Assembly: GCF_009857135.1 (NCBI RefSeq)
Contig: NZ_CP047318.1
Location: 3,162,001-3,226,000 of the forward strand
Reading direction: 5' to 3'
DNA length: 64,000 bases
DNA from: Streptomyces sp. HM190
GTDB taxonomy: Bacteria; Actinomycetota; Actinomycetes; Streptomycetales; Streptomycetaceae
In this document: piece after piece, positions 1 through 6,938 of the stretch
Layout of the letters: each line of letters opens with the position of its first letter
How positions within the stretch are numbered: the stretch's first letter is position 1
The notes under the pieces: model-generated
What the model was told of the DNA's origin: nothing
What the model saw: only the letters and a program-made list of their open reading frames with translations
The model's database searches: none
Translations under genes and position numbers: made by a program

Positions 1-225
1 ACGGGTGCCGCGGGACGTCCGGTGTGTCCGGGACATCCGGTGAGTCATGAAGGTTTCCCCCTTGAGTGGCAGCGAACGCACTCGTGGCACGTTCACCTCA
101 CTCGACTCGCAAGGGTGTCCGATAGTTGCACTCCCGTTCGCAATTCCCGGCACGGTTGCGCGGCCGGTGCTAGCGTCCCGGGGCGACATCCCCCAGAACT
201 CCGACGAAACGGATATCCACCCGCC

Positions 226-735
226 ATGCCCCAGTCGTGGACCACGCGCGCCGAGACCGAGGCGGACGTTCCCGCCGTCCGCACCGTCAACCTGGCGGCG
301 TTCGGGCGGCCCGAGGAGGCCGACCTCGTCGAGGCGCTGCGCGCCGACCCCGGCTGGATCGACGGCCTGTCGGTCGTCGCCACCGGGGAGGACGGCACGG
401 TCGTCGGCCACGCGCTGCTGACCCGCTGCCACATCGACAGCGTTCCGGCCCTGTGCCTGGGCCCGGTGGCGGTCCTGCCGGACCGTCAGAGGACCGGCGC
501 GGGGGCGGCGGCCGTCCGGGCCGCGCTGCGGGCCGCCACGTCGAGGGGCGAACGCTTCGTCGTCGTCCTCGGCCACCCGGAGTACTACCCCCGGTTCGGC
601 TTCAGCCGCGCCTCGCCGCACGGCATCCGCCTGACCGTCGACGTCCCCGACGAGGCGCTGATGGCCCTCGCCCTCGACCCCGCGCACCCCCTGCCGAGCG
701 GCACCGTGCGCTACGCGGCGCCGTTCGGCATCTGA
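226..735 (+). CDS. GNAT family N-acetyltransferase
   Basis: Predicted 169-residue cytoplasmic acetyltransferase of the GNAT fold; the substrate cannot be inferred. Visible features are an N-terminal strand and helix (residues about 6-28), a central CLGPVAVLPDRQRTGAGAAA segment matching the acetyl-CoA loop (normally Q/R-x-x-G-x-G/A), and a YYPRFGFSRA motif near residue 130, typical of the YhbS/Eis-like GNAT subgroup. The frame is open upstream, but the protein homologous to the family begins at the ATG at 226, so that start is chosen. It stands alone, followed by the divergence-free ArsR-VOC pair about 120 bases downstream. The first 225 bases hold no recognisable gene. Confidence 0.85.
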   Translation: MPQSWTTRAETEADVPAVRTVNLAAFGRPEEADLVEALRADPGWIDGLSVVATGEDGTVVGHALLTRCHIDSVPALCLGPVAVLPDRQRTGAGAAAVRAALRAATSRGERFVVVLGHPEYYPRFGFSRASPHGIRLTVDVPDEALMALALDPAHPLPSGTVRYAAPFGI

Positions 736-819
736 CCGGCCGGCGGAGCGGGCACGACGGGTGCGGCGCGTCCGGGTTCACCTCCGGGCGGCGCCCCGGC
801 CCGCCCCCCATACCCGCTT

Positions 820-845
820 GATAGGCAAGTGAACTCTTGCCTATC
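820..845. promoter_or_regulatory. Perfect 10-bp inverted repeat upstream of the ArsR-type gene (probable operator)
   Basis: GATAGGCAAG (820-829) is followed by a 6-base spacer and its exact reverse complement CTTGCCTATC (836-845). It ends 9 bases before the proposed ATG at 855. Position and symmetry fit an autoregulatory operator of the ArsR-family repressor overlapping the promoter of the ArsR-VOC operon. Binding is inferred. Confidence 0.6.
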
Positions 846-854
846 GTGGTCGGC

Positions 855-1148
855 ATGGCGGAGGATGTGTTCAAGGCGCTGGCCGACCCGACCCGGCGGC
901 GCATCCTCGACGAGCTGGTGGAACGGGACGGGCAGACGCTGTTCGAGATATGCGGGCGGCTGGTCGCCCGGCACGGTCTGGGGCTGTCCCGGCAGGCGAT
1001 CAGCCAGCATCTGGCCGTCCTGGAATCGGCGGGTCTGGTCGTCACGCGCCGCCAGGGCCGTTACAAGTTCCACGACCTGAACACCGAGCCGCTGGAGCGC
1101 GTCATGACCCGATGGCTCAGGCCCGACGGACCGGAGAGCACACCATGA
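855..1148 (+). CDS. ArsR/SmtB-family winged-helix transcriptional regulator
   Basis: About 97-residue DNA-binding repressor. The motif FKALADPTRRRILDEL at the N-terminus, the recognition helix SRQAISQHLAVLESAGLV and the wing RRQGRYKFH are diagnostic of ArsR-type HTH proteins. There are no clustered cysteines of the metal-binding ELCVCDL type, so it is probably not a classical metal sensor; ArsR proteins of this length paired with VOC or SRPBCC genes usually sense small molecules. The ATG at 855 is chosen over the upstream TTG because the ArsR homology starts there and the palindrome at 820-845 would otherwise lie in the coding sequence. The stop overlaps the next start (ATGA), indicating translational coupling to the VOC gene. 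Confidence 0.87.
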   Translation: MAEDVFKALADPTRRRILDELVERDGQTLFEICGRLVARHGLGLSRQAISQHLAVLESAGLVVTRRQGRYKFHDLNTEPLERVMTRWLRPDGPESTP

Positions 1149-1534
1149 GGATCCACATCACCAGCGTCTTCGTCGACGACCAGGAGAAGGCCCTGCGCTT
1201 CTACACGGACGTGCTGGGCTTCGTGAAGAAGCACGACGTCCCGATGGGCGGCACGGACCGGTGGCTCACCGTGGTCTCCCCGGAGGAGCCCGAGGGGACC
1301 GAGCTGCTGCTGGAGCCCTCCGGCCACCCGGCGGTGCGGCCGTACAAGGCGGCCCTGACCGAGGACGGCATCCCGGCCACGTCCTTCGCCGTGGACGACG
1401 TCCCCGCGGAGTACGACCGCCTGACGGCGCTCGGGGTGCGCTTCACCCAGCCGCCGCTGGAGATGGGCCCGGTCACCACCGCCGTCCTGGACGACACCTG
1501 CGGCAACCTGATCCAGCTCGTCCACAGCAAGTAG
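1145..1534 (+). CDS. VOC (glyoxalase/bleomycin-resistance superfamily) protein
   Basis: A 129-residue protein of the vicinal oxygen chelate fold. The N-terminal repeat (TSVFVDDQEKALRFYTDVLG) and the C-terminal repeat ending in DTCGNLIQLVHSK show the paired beta-alpha-beta-beta-beta modules of single-chain VOC proteins. Candidate metal ligands are His4, Glu53-56 in GTELLLEP and Asp/Asn near the C-terminus, but the exact set cannot be fixed by eye. It overlaps the ArsR gene by 4 bases and is co-transcribed with it. The likely role is detoxification or binding of the small molecule sensed by the repressor. Substrate unknown. Confidence 0.88.
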   Translation: MRIHITSVFVDDQEKALRFYTDVLGFVKKHDVPMGGTDRWLTVVSPEEPEGTELLLEPSGHPAVRPYKAALTEDGIPATSFAVDDVPAEYDRLTALGVRFTQPPLEMGPVTTAVLDDTCGNLIQLVHSK

Positions 1535-1586
1535 CGGCCGGGAAACCCGTCGCCCGGGGTCCGGCCGGCACATAGGCTCGGCGTCC

Positions 1587-1952
1587 ATGACGATCACCCT
1601 GCGGACCCTTAACGACGTGCCCGTCCTCCTGTGCGCCCCCGAGGGCGAACCCATCGCCCGCGACAGCGACGTGCTGGACCTCATCGGCGACGCCGGGTAC
1701 CACGGGGCCGCCTGGGTCGCCGTCCCGGTGGAGCGGCTCGACGCGTCGTTCTTCCAGCTGCGGACGCGGGTCGCCGGTGACATCGTGCAGAAGTTCGCGC
1801 AGTACCGCACGGGTCTCGCCGTCGTCGGCGACATCTCCCGCCACACGACGGCGAGTACGGCCCTGCGGGACTTCGTCCGCGAGTGCAACCGCAACCGTCA
1901 GACGTGGTTCGTGGCCGACCTCGACGAGCTGGGTGAGCGGCTGAAGGGCTGA
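1587..1952 (+). CDS. DUF4180 domain-containing protein
   Basis: A 121-residue cytoplasmic protein matching the compact DUF4180 family: strand-rich N-terminus (VPVLLCAPEGEPIARDSDVLDLIGDAGYHGAAWVAV broken here into its parts as VPVLLCAP then DVLDLIGDA), a central RLDASFFQLRTRVAGDI segment and a C-terminal FVRECNRNRQTWFVADLDEL. Members resemble STAS-like or phage-type regulators but have no established activity. It is a single gene that ends 20 bases from the convergent PAP2 gene. Function unknown. Confidence 0.75.
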   Translation: MTITLRTLNDVPVLLCAPEGEPIARDSDVLDLIGDAGYHGAAWVAVPVERLDASFFQLRTRVAGDIVQKFAQYRTGLAVVGDISRHTTASTALRDFVRECNRNRQTWFVADLDELGERLKG

Positions 1953-1971
1953 GACGGGCCCGCCGCGCCGC

Positions 1972-3336
1972 TCACACCAGTTCGAGCCGGCGTTCCGGCC
2001 GGGGCAGCGGCGCGGCCTTCGGCTCCCACCGCCCGACGGTGCGCGCGTAACCGTAGATCACGGACCCCATGGCGGTGAGCAGCATCGGTCCCGCCGCCCA
2101 CGGGTAGCGGGCCATCTCCTCCGGCAGCCAGCGGTACGACACCAGCAGCGCCACGAACACCGCCGCGCCGTAGGCGACCATCTGGAGTCCCGAGCGGTCC
2201 CAGCCCCGGTCGTAGGTGCGCAGGGCCGCCTCGATGGTGAGGGTGAACACCACACCGGCGATGAGGTCCACGCCGTAGTGGTAGCCGAAGCCGAGCGTCG
2301 CGCAGAGCGTGGCGACCAGCCAGAACGTGCCCGCCCAGCGCAGGGCGCGGGGGCCGCCGCGGGAGTGCAGGAAGATCGCGGTGGCCCACGCGGTGTGCAG
2401 GCTGGGCATGCAGTTGCGCGGGGTGATCCCGTCGTACGGCATCGCCTCGGGGGCGCCGATCGGCGGGGCCGTGTGCGGCCACAGGCTGGCCAGGGCCCAG
2501 GGCTCGCCGCCGGTTCCCATGGCGCCGGCGCCGTAGGCGAAGACCGGCCCCACCACCGGGAAGATCATGTAGATGCCGGGGCCGAGGAGGCCGATCACCA
2601 GGAAGGTCCGCACCAGGTGGTGGCGGGGGAAGCGGCGTTCGGCCGCCACATGGCGGAGCTGGTAGAGGGCGACGGCGACGGCGGCCACCGCGAGCTGGAT
2701 GTAGATCCAGTCGAGGAGGTGGGTGCCGACCGGTCCGGTGACCCGGACCAGCCGGCCCATCAGCCACGACGGGTTGCCCAGCGCGTGGTCGGCGGAGGCC
2801 AGGTACTGGTCGAGCACCAGCGGCTGGGTCTTGGACGTGATGAGCAGCCACGTGTCACCGGTCTTGCGGCCGGCCACCAGCAGCAGCCCCAGCCCGACCC
2901 CCTTGAGCAGCAGGGTCCTCTCCCGGCCGGTGCGGCGGGTGACGGCGACCACGGCGCAGCCGAGGATCACCCACAGCGCGCCGTTGCCGAACATCATGTC
3001 GGCGCCGGCGGCCCACCGCACGAGGAAGAAGACGACGTCGATGCCGACGGCGACGGCGGCCGCGATCAGCCGTTGCCGCCAGGTGAGCACCACCATCGTC
3101 AGCGCCATGCTGGCGTACAGCAACGGACCCGACTTGGGGGCGAACACCACCTCCCGCGCCTGGTTGGTGAGCGGCCCCGGCACACCGTAGTGGCGGGCGG
3201 CGATCTCCAACGCGACGAAGAATCCCAGCGCCGTCACGCCCACCGCGGCCCACAGCAGGACGCGGGCCCGGCGCCCTTCGACGGAGGAGGTGCCGCTGCG
3301 TATTCGCGAGAACACCCGCGAGGCTATGGATATCAA
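1972..3336 (-). CDS. Membrane PAP2-superfamily phosphatase (PAP2_3 type)
   Basis: A 454-residue integral membrane protein with about nine to ten hydrophobic segments. The phosphatase signatures are CMPSLHTAWATAIFLHS (motif 2, catalytic His) and GFGYHYGVDLIAG (motif 3, nucleophilic His plus Asp), late in the chain at about residues 310-370, as in inositol-phosphorylceramide-synthase-like PAP2_3 proteins. It probably removes or transfers a lipid phosphate at the outer membrane face; the substrate is not predictable. The N-terminus is basic and serine rich before the first membrane span. It is transcribed convergently with the DUF4180 gene and stands alone. A second PAP2_3 gene lies at 58715-59788. 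Confidence 0.85.
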   Translation of the reverse strand: MISIASRVFSRIRSGTSSVEGRRARVLLWAAVGVTALGFFVALEIAARHYGVPGPLTNQAREVVFAPKSGPLLYASMALTMVVLTWRQRLIAAAVAVGIDVVFFLVRWAAGADMMFGNGALWVILGCAVVAVTRRTGRERTLLLKGVGLGLLLVAGRKTGDTWLLITSKTQPLVLDQYLASADHALGNPSWLMGRLVRVTGPVGTHLLDWIYIQLAVAAVAVALYQLRHVAAERRFPRHHLVRTFLVIGLLGPGIYMIFPVVGPVFAYGAGAMGTGGEPWALASLWPHTAPPIGAPEAMPYDGITPRNCMPSLHTAWATAIFLHSRGGPRALRWAGTFWLVATLCATLGFGYHYGVDLIAGVVFTLTIEAALRTYDRGWDRSGLQMVAYGAAVFVALLVSYRWLPEEMARYPWAAGPMLLTAMGSVIYGYARTVGRWEPKAAPLPRPERRLELV

Positions 3337-3521
3337 CTTATGCGGCCACGGTGTCGTTCAGTCGGCTGGGTCTCTTCGCGCTGGACGGCATGGGTTCTCC
3401 GGTGAACGGGTCGGGTCGGTGGGCTGGTCACCTGTCGTACACAGGGTTGCAGGCCCGGAAAGGAAGACGAAAGGGCCCCCCTGGTGGTTGCCTCGCCCGA
3501 CCCGCCCCGCCCGCCGGGACC

Positions 3522-4670
3522 TCAGCCCGCCGTGATGTGCAGGACGGCGTCCGCGCCGTCCAGAGTCGCCCGGTCGAGAGGGAAGTATCCCTGCGGCGGT
3601 GTGGTGTCGGTCCGGGTGCGGGCGTCCGGGATCGCGGCGGCCGGGGCCAGGGCCCAGGTGCCGACCCGGCGCTGCAGCCCGCCCTCGTAGGTGTCGGGGT
3701 CGGGTTCGCCGAGCGCGATGGCGTCGCTGCGGCCGAGGCTGCCGGCGACGAAGGTGTACCGCTCGCCCTCCAGTGAGGCCACGACGGCCCCGGCGCCGTA
3801 CCAGTTCACCTCCGTGTCCCCCATGCGCAGGGTGCCGGGGTTCCGCTGCAGGTGGAGGTTGTGGGAGAAGACCAGGGTCGGGCCGCGGCGGGCCTCGGTC
3901 CGGCGGATGTCGAGGAGGTTGCGGGCCATGAGCATGTCCCGGGTGACGCACAGCCGTGTCACCCGCGCGCCCTCCTCGATGCGCCGGGCCGCCTCCCGGT
4001 GGTAGCGCAGCAGACCGATGACGGCGGTGAGGTGGATCCGGGCCCGGTTCCAGGCGTCCCGCGAGGTCGCCGCGACGAGTTCCGGCGCGCGTTCGTACAG
4101 TGCGGCGAGCATGTCCTCCGCGATGACCCGCAGCCGGGCGGCGTCGGCCGTGCCGCCGACCGACCGGGCGGGGTCCAGGACCGCCTCCGTGCGGCTCCAC
4201 CGCTCGTCGTCGCCCACGAGGTGGGCGAAGTCGAGGTCCGGGCCGGGGGCCGGGCCGTGCCGCAGGTACGCGGCGACGTGTTCGAGGTAGGGGCGGGGGC
4301 TGGGGGCGCTCATGGTCTCCAACGGGGCGTCGAAGCCGTGGAACGTCAGCCGCTCCCCGGGCGCCCGGCCCTCGTTGTACGCGCGCATCCAGGTGACCAG
4401 CCGCAGGTTGCCGTCCAGTGCGCCGAAGCCGTGGGAGAAGCCCTCGCGCAGCACCGTGTCGAGGGTGGAGGTGCCCTCCCGGACGAAGTCGTCCACGGCG
4501 AGCGCGGCCACGCGGTCGGTCTCCAGCGCGACGGAGCGGAAGCCGTGCTCGACCAGTTCGGCGAACAGGTCGTTGCGCAGCCGCGCGAAGGCCGGTTCCT
4601 GGTGGGTGGGTTCGCCGAGCGCCAGAAGGCCGCACGACGGGGGCACGAAGTCTCGGATGTCCTGACTCAT
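3522..4670 (-). CDS. Erythromycin esterase-like protein
   Basis: A 382-residue cytoplasmic protein of the erythromycin-esterase (EreA/EreB, PF05139) superfamily. The hallmark N-terminal motif LALGEPTHQEPAFARLR corresponds to the G-E-x-T/S-H catalytic region, followed by LVEHGFRSVALETDR and, centrally, TLVFSHNLHLQRN (the second conserved His region). True macrolide esterase activity is not implied: most Streptomyces members are of unknown substrate. The ATG at 4670 is selected because family homology begins within ten residues of it. It diverges from the double MerR regulator across a 70-90 base region with opposed TTGAGACTT elements, so co-regulation with that gene is likely. Confidence 0.82.
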   Translation of the reverse strand: MSQDIRDFVPPSCGLLALGEPTHQEPAFARLRNDLFAELVEHGFRSVALETDRVAALAVDDFVREGTSTLDTVLREGFSHGFGALDGNLRLVTWMRAYNEGRAPGERLTFHGFDAPLETMSAPSPRPYLEHVAAYLRHGPAPGPDLDFAHLVGDDERWSRTEAVLDPARSVGGTADAARLRVIAEDMLAALYERAPELVAATSRDAWNRARIHLTAVIGLLRYHREAARRIEEGARVTRLCVTRDMLMARNLLDIRRTEARRGPTLVFSHNLHLQRNPGTLRMGDTEVNWYGAGAVVASLEGERYTFVAGSLGRSDAIALGEPDPDTYEGGLQRRVGTWALAPAAAIPDARTRTDTTPPQGYFPLDRATLDGADAVLHITAG

Positions 4671-4699
4671 GAGCCTCCACCGTATCTTTGAATGTCCGG

Positions 4700-4758
4700 T
4701 TGAGACTTGGTGCCGCATTCCGTGTGCACGGCGGTGCGACATGACCATAAAGTCTCAA
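4700..4758. promoter_or_regulatory. Opposed TTGAGACTT elements in a divergent promoter region
   Basis: TTGAGACTT at 4700-4708 and its exact reverse complement AAGTCTCAA at 4750-4758 enclose 41 bases between the esterase gene (leftward) and the MerR gene (rightward). Each copy reads like a -35 box pointing toward its own gene, or the two could be half-sites for the MerR-type protein. No convincing -10 boxes were found. Confidence 0.45.
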
Positions 4759-4761
4759 ACG

Positions 4762-5655
4762 ATGACGAGCCTGCGACCTTCCGATCTCGCGCGTGAGCAC
4801 GGCCTCTCGGCCCAGGCGGTCCGCAACTACGAGCGGGACGGGTTCCTCCCGCCCGCCGAGCGCACGGACAGCGGCTACCGCGTCTACACCGAGGTGCACG
4901 CGGCGGCCCTGCGCACCTTCCTCGCCCTCGTCCGGGCGTACGGGCACGGGACCGGCGGCCGCATCATGCGCGCGCTCCACGGCGGCGCGCTGGACGACGC
5001 GCTGGCCCTCGTCGACCGCGGCCACAGCGGACTGCTGCGCGACCGGGAGACCCTCGCGGCGGTACGGCACGACCTCGGCCGGCTGACGGCGGAGCGGACG
5101 GGACCGACAGCGCCCACCGGCCCGACGGGGGTGACAGGGGCGACGGGGACGACGGGGGCGACGGGGCAGGGCGCGCACCGGAACCGGACCGTCGGGGAGC
5201 TGGCCCGTCACCTGGGCGTCACCCCGGCCACGCTGCGGAAGTGGGAGGAGGCCGGCATCCTCGCCCCGGCGCGCGACCCGGCCACCGGGTACCGCGTCTT
5301 CCGCGCCGACGACGTCCGCGACGCCGAGCTGGCCCATCTGCTGCGGCGCGGCGGCCATCCGCCGGCCCACATCGCCGCCGTGGTCCGGCGGATCCGCACG
5401 GCCGGCGGCACGGACGCCCTCGCCGCCTCCCTCGGCGACTGGCAGCGCCGGCTGACCGCACAGGGCGTCGCCATGCTGCACGCCGCCGCCCACGTCAGCC
5501 ACTACCTGACGCTGCTGGACCTCCCGGCCACGCCGTCCACCGCCACGCCGTCCACCGCCACGCCGTCCACCGCCACGCCGTCCACCGCCACGCCGTCCAC
5601 CGCCACGCCGTCCACCGCCGCGGCGCCTCCGCCCGTCGGCCCGCAGCACGCCTGA
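4762..5655 (+). CDS. Double MerR-domain regulator (TioE-like)
   Basis: About 297 residues with two MerR-type winged-helix domains. The first (residues about 3-70) reads LAREHGLSAQAVRNYERDGF then GYRVYTEVHAAALRTFLAL. The second (about 145-215) reads LARHLGVTPATLRKWEEAGI then GYRVFRADDVRDAEL. They are joined by a Pro/Thr/Gly linker (PTGPTGVTGATGTTGATG). This double architecture matches regulators annotated TioE-like. The C-terminus carries six perfect ATPST repeats and probably no effector domain. The ATG at 4762 is preferred because the AAGTCTCAA element lies between it and an alternative ATG at 4741; neither has a strong ribosome site. It probably regulates the divergent esterase-like gene. 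Confidence 0.8.
   Translation: MTSLRPSDLAREHGLSAQAVRNYERDGFLPPAERTDSGYRVYTEVHAAALRTFLALVRAYGHGTGGRIMRALHGGALDDALALVDRGHSGLLRDRETLAAVRHDLGRLTAERTGPTAPTGPTGVTGATGTTGATGQGAHRNRTVGELARHLGVTPATLRKWEEAGILAPARDPATGYRVFRADDVRDAELAHLLRRGGHPPAHIAAVVRRIRTAGGTDALAASLGDWQRRLTAQGVAMLHAAAHVSHYLTLLDLPATPSTATPSTATPSTATPSTATPSTATPSTAAAPPPVGPQHA
5527..5616 (+). repeat. Coding tandem repeat, 6 x 15 bp
   Basis: Six identical copies of GCCACGCCGTCCACC lie in frame in the 3' end of the MerR gene and encode (ATPST)6. Perfect identity at third positions shows recent slippage or expansion, so copy number is likely to vary between strains. Confidence 0.95.
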
Positions 5656-5883
5656 CGCCGCACGTCAATGAGGGTCTCCCCTTCGCCCGGGGCACGCGGG
5701 GAACCGTGGGCGCACGGAAGATGACGCGTTCTCAAAAACGTCACCGAACCGCCCCCCGCCGGTTACACACGGAATGACCCGTCCATGCCAATCTCTCGGT
5801 GGCCCACAAGTCAACCCGCGTAGACCGAGACTCCCCGAACCACCCCTCGTTCCACGCGGCCCTCCGGGAAGGGACACCCCCTC

Positions 5884-6687
5884 ATGCCTGCTGCGCGGAT
5901 ACGCAGTTGGAAGACGGTCGCGCTCGCGACGTCGGCCGTGCTCGCCGGTCTCGTCCTGCCGGCGGCCACCGCCGCCCCCGCCTCGGCCACGACGACGGCG
6001 TACGACGACACGTACTACGCGAACGCGATCGGCAAGACCGGCACGGCGCTGAAGTCCTCCCTGCACACGATCATCAGCGACCAGACGGCCATCTCGTACT
6101 CGGCGGTCTGGAACGCGCTGAAGGTCACCGACCAGGACCCCAACAACAGCAGCAACGTCAAGCTGCTGTACAGCGGCATCTCCCGCAGCAAGTCCCTCAA
6201 CGGCGGCAGCACCGGCAACTGGAACCGCGAGCACGTGTGGGCCCAGTCTCACGGCGACTTCGGCACCTCCGCGGGCCCCGGCACCGACCTGCACCACCTG
6301 CGCGCCGAGGACGTCCAGGTCAACGCCCGGCGCGGCAACCTCGACTTCGACAACGGCGGCAGCGCCTTCACCAACAGCGGCGGCAGCCTCGTCGACGCGA
6401 ACTCCTTCGAACCGCGCGACGCGGTCAAGGGCGACGTGGCCCGCATGATCCTCTACATGGCGGTCCGCTACGAGGGCGACGACGGCTGGCCCAACCTGGA
6501 GCCCAACGACTCCGTCGACAACGGCGGCACCCGCTTCCACGGCCGCCTCTCCGTCCTGAAGGCATGGAACGACGAGGACCCGCCGGACGCGTGGGAGGAG
6601 CGCCGCAACGACCTCATCTACAGCGACTACCAGGGCAACCGGAACCCGTTCATCGACCACCCGGAGTGGGTCGAGGCGATCTGGTAG
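5884..6687 (+). CDS. Secreted endonuclease I-family nuclease
   Basis: A 267-residue extracellular nuclease of the EndA/NucM endonuclease I family. Residues 1 to about 38 form a Sec-type signal peptide (basic start, hydrophobic core, cleavage after an ASA-like site before TTTAYDDTYY). The family core is WNREHVWAQSHG (about residue 118) followed by GTDLHHLRAED, which carries the His/Asn active-site and metal-binding region; RNDLIYSDYQGNRNPFIDHP closes the domain. It probably degrades extracellular DNA non-specifically for nutrition. Disulfide cysteines seen in Vibrio Vvn are absent. A GGGAAGGGA ribosome site precedes the ATG. Single gene, followed by a strong terminator. Confidence 0.88.
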   Translation: MPAARIRSWKTVALATSAVLAGLVLPAATAAPASATTTAYDDTYYANAIGKTGTALKSSLHTIISDQTAISYSAVWNALKVTDQDPNNSSNVKLLYSGISRSKSLNGGSTGNWNREHVWAQSHGDFGTSAGPGTDLHHLRAEDVQVNARRGNLDFDNGGSAFTNSGGSLVDANSFEPRDAVKGDVARMILYMAVRYEGDDGWPNLEPNDSVDNGGTRFHGRLSVLKAWNDEDPPDAWEERRNDLIYSDYQGNRNPFIDHPEWVEAIW

Positions 6688-6704
6688 CAGCGGCACCGTG
6701 CCGC

Positions 6705-6739
6705 GCGGGCTCCCGGCCGACGCACGGCCGGGAGCCCGC
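6705..6739 (+). terminator. Hairpin terminator after the endonuclease gene
   Basis: Perfect 15-bp stem: GCGGGCTCCCGGCCG (6705-6719), 5-base loop, exact complement (6725-6739), starting 17 bases after the stop. There is no U-tract, which is usual in Streptomyces. Confidence 0.75.
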
Positions 6740-6767
6740 CGGCTACCGCCACCCCGCGCGTCCGCGG

Positions 6768-6846
6768 GCCCGACCGGAAAGCCCGACCGGAAAGCCCGAG
6801 GCCCGACCCGAAAGCCCGAGGCCCGACCGGAAAGCCCGACCGGAAA
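6768..6846. repeat. Symmetric array of 13-bp and 7-bp direct repeats
   Basis: Five copies of GCCCGACCGGAAA (one with a C for G change) start at 6768, 6781, 6801, 6821 and 6834. A 7-base unit GCCCGAG separates the 2nd from the 3rd copy and the 3rd from the 4th. The order is A-A-b-A'-b-A-A. It lies between the endonuclease terminator and the FG-GAP gene. Confidence 0.9.
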
Positions 6847-6938
6847 GAAGGACACGTCCGCCGTACAACCCCCGCCCCTCCGTTCGAGTCGCACTTCCTG
6901 AGCAACAACTGTCATGACCGACTCGAAAGGCACCGCCC

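Noticed and set aside
156-176. TTGCGC and TAGCGT as the promoter of the GNAT gene
   Set aside because: The two boxes are only 9 bases apart, far too close for a sigma-70-type promoter.
5527-5616. 15-base repeats as a CRISPR array or intergenic element
   Set aside because: There are no spacers, and the repeats are in frame inside a protein-coding gene.
3358-5649. Very long open frame on the minus strand across the esterase and MerR genes
   Set aside because: Its translation is Arg/Gly/Pro-rich and low-complexity. The real genes on both strands have clear family motifs, so it is a GC-bias artefact.
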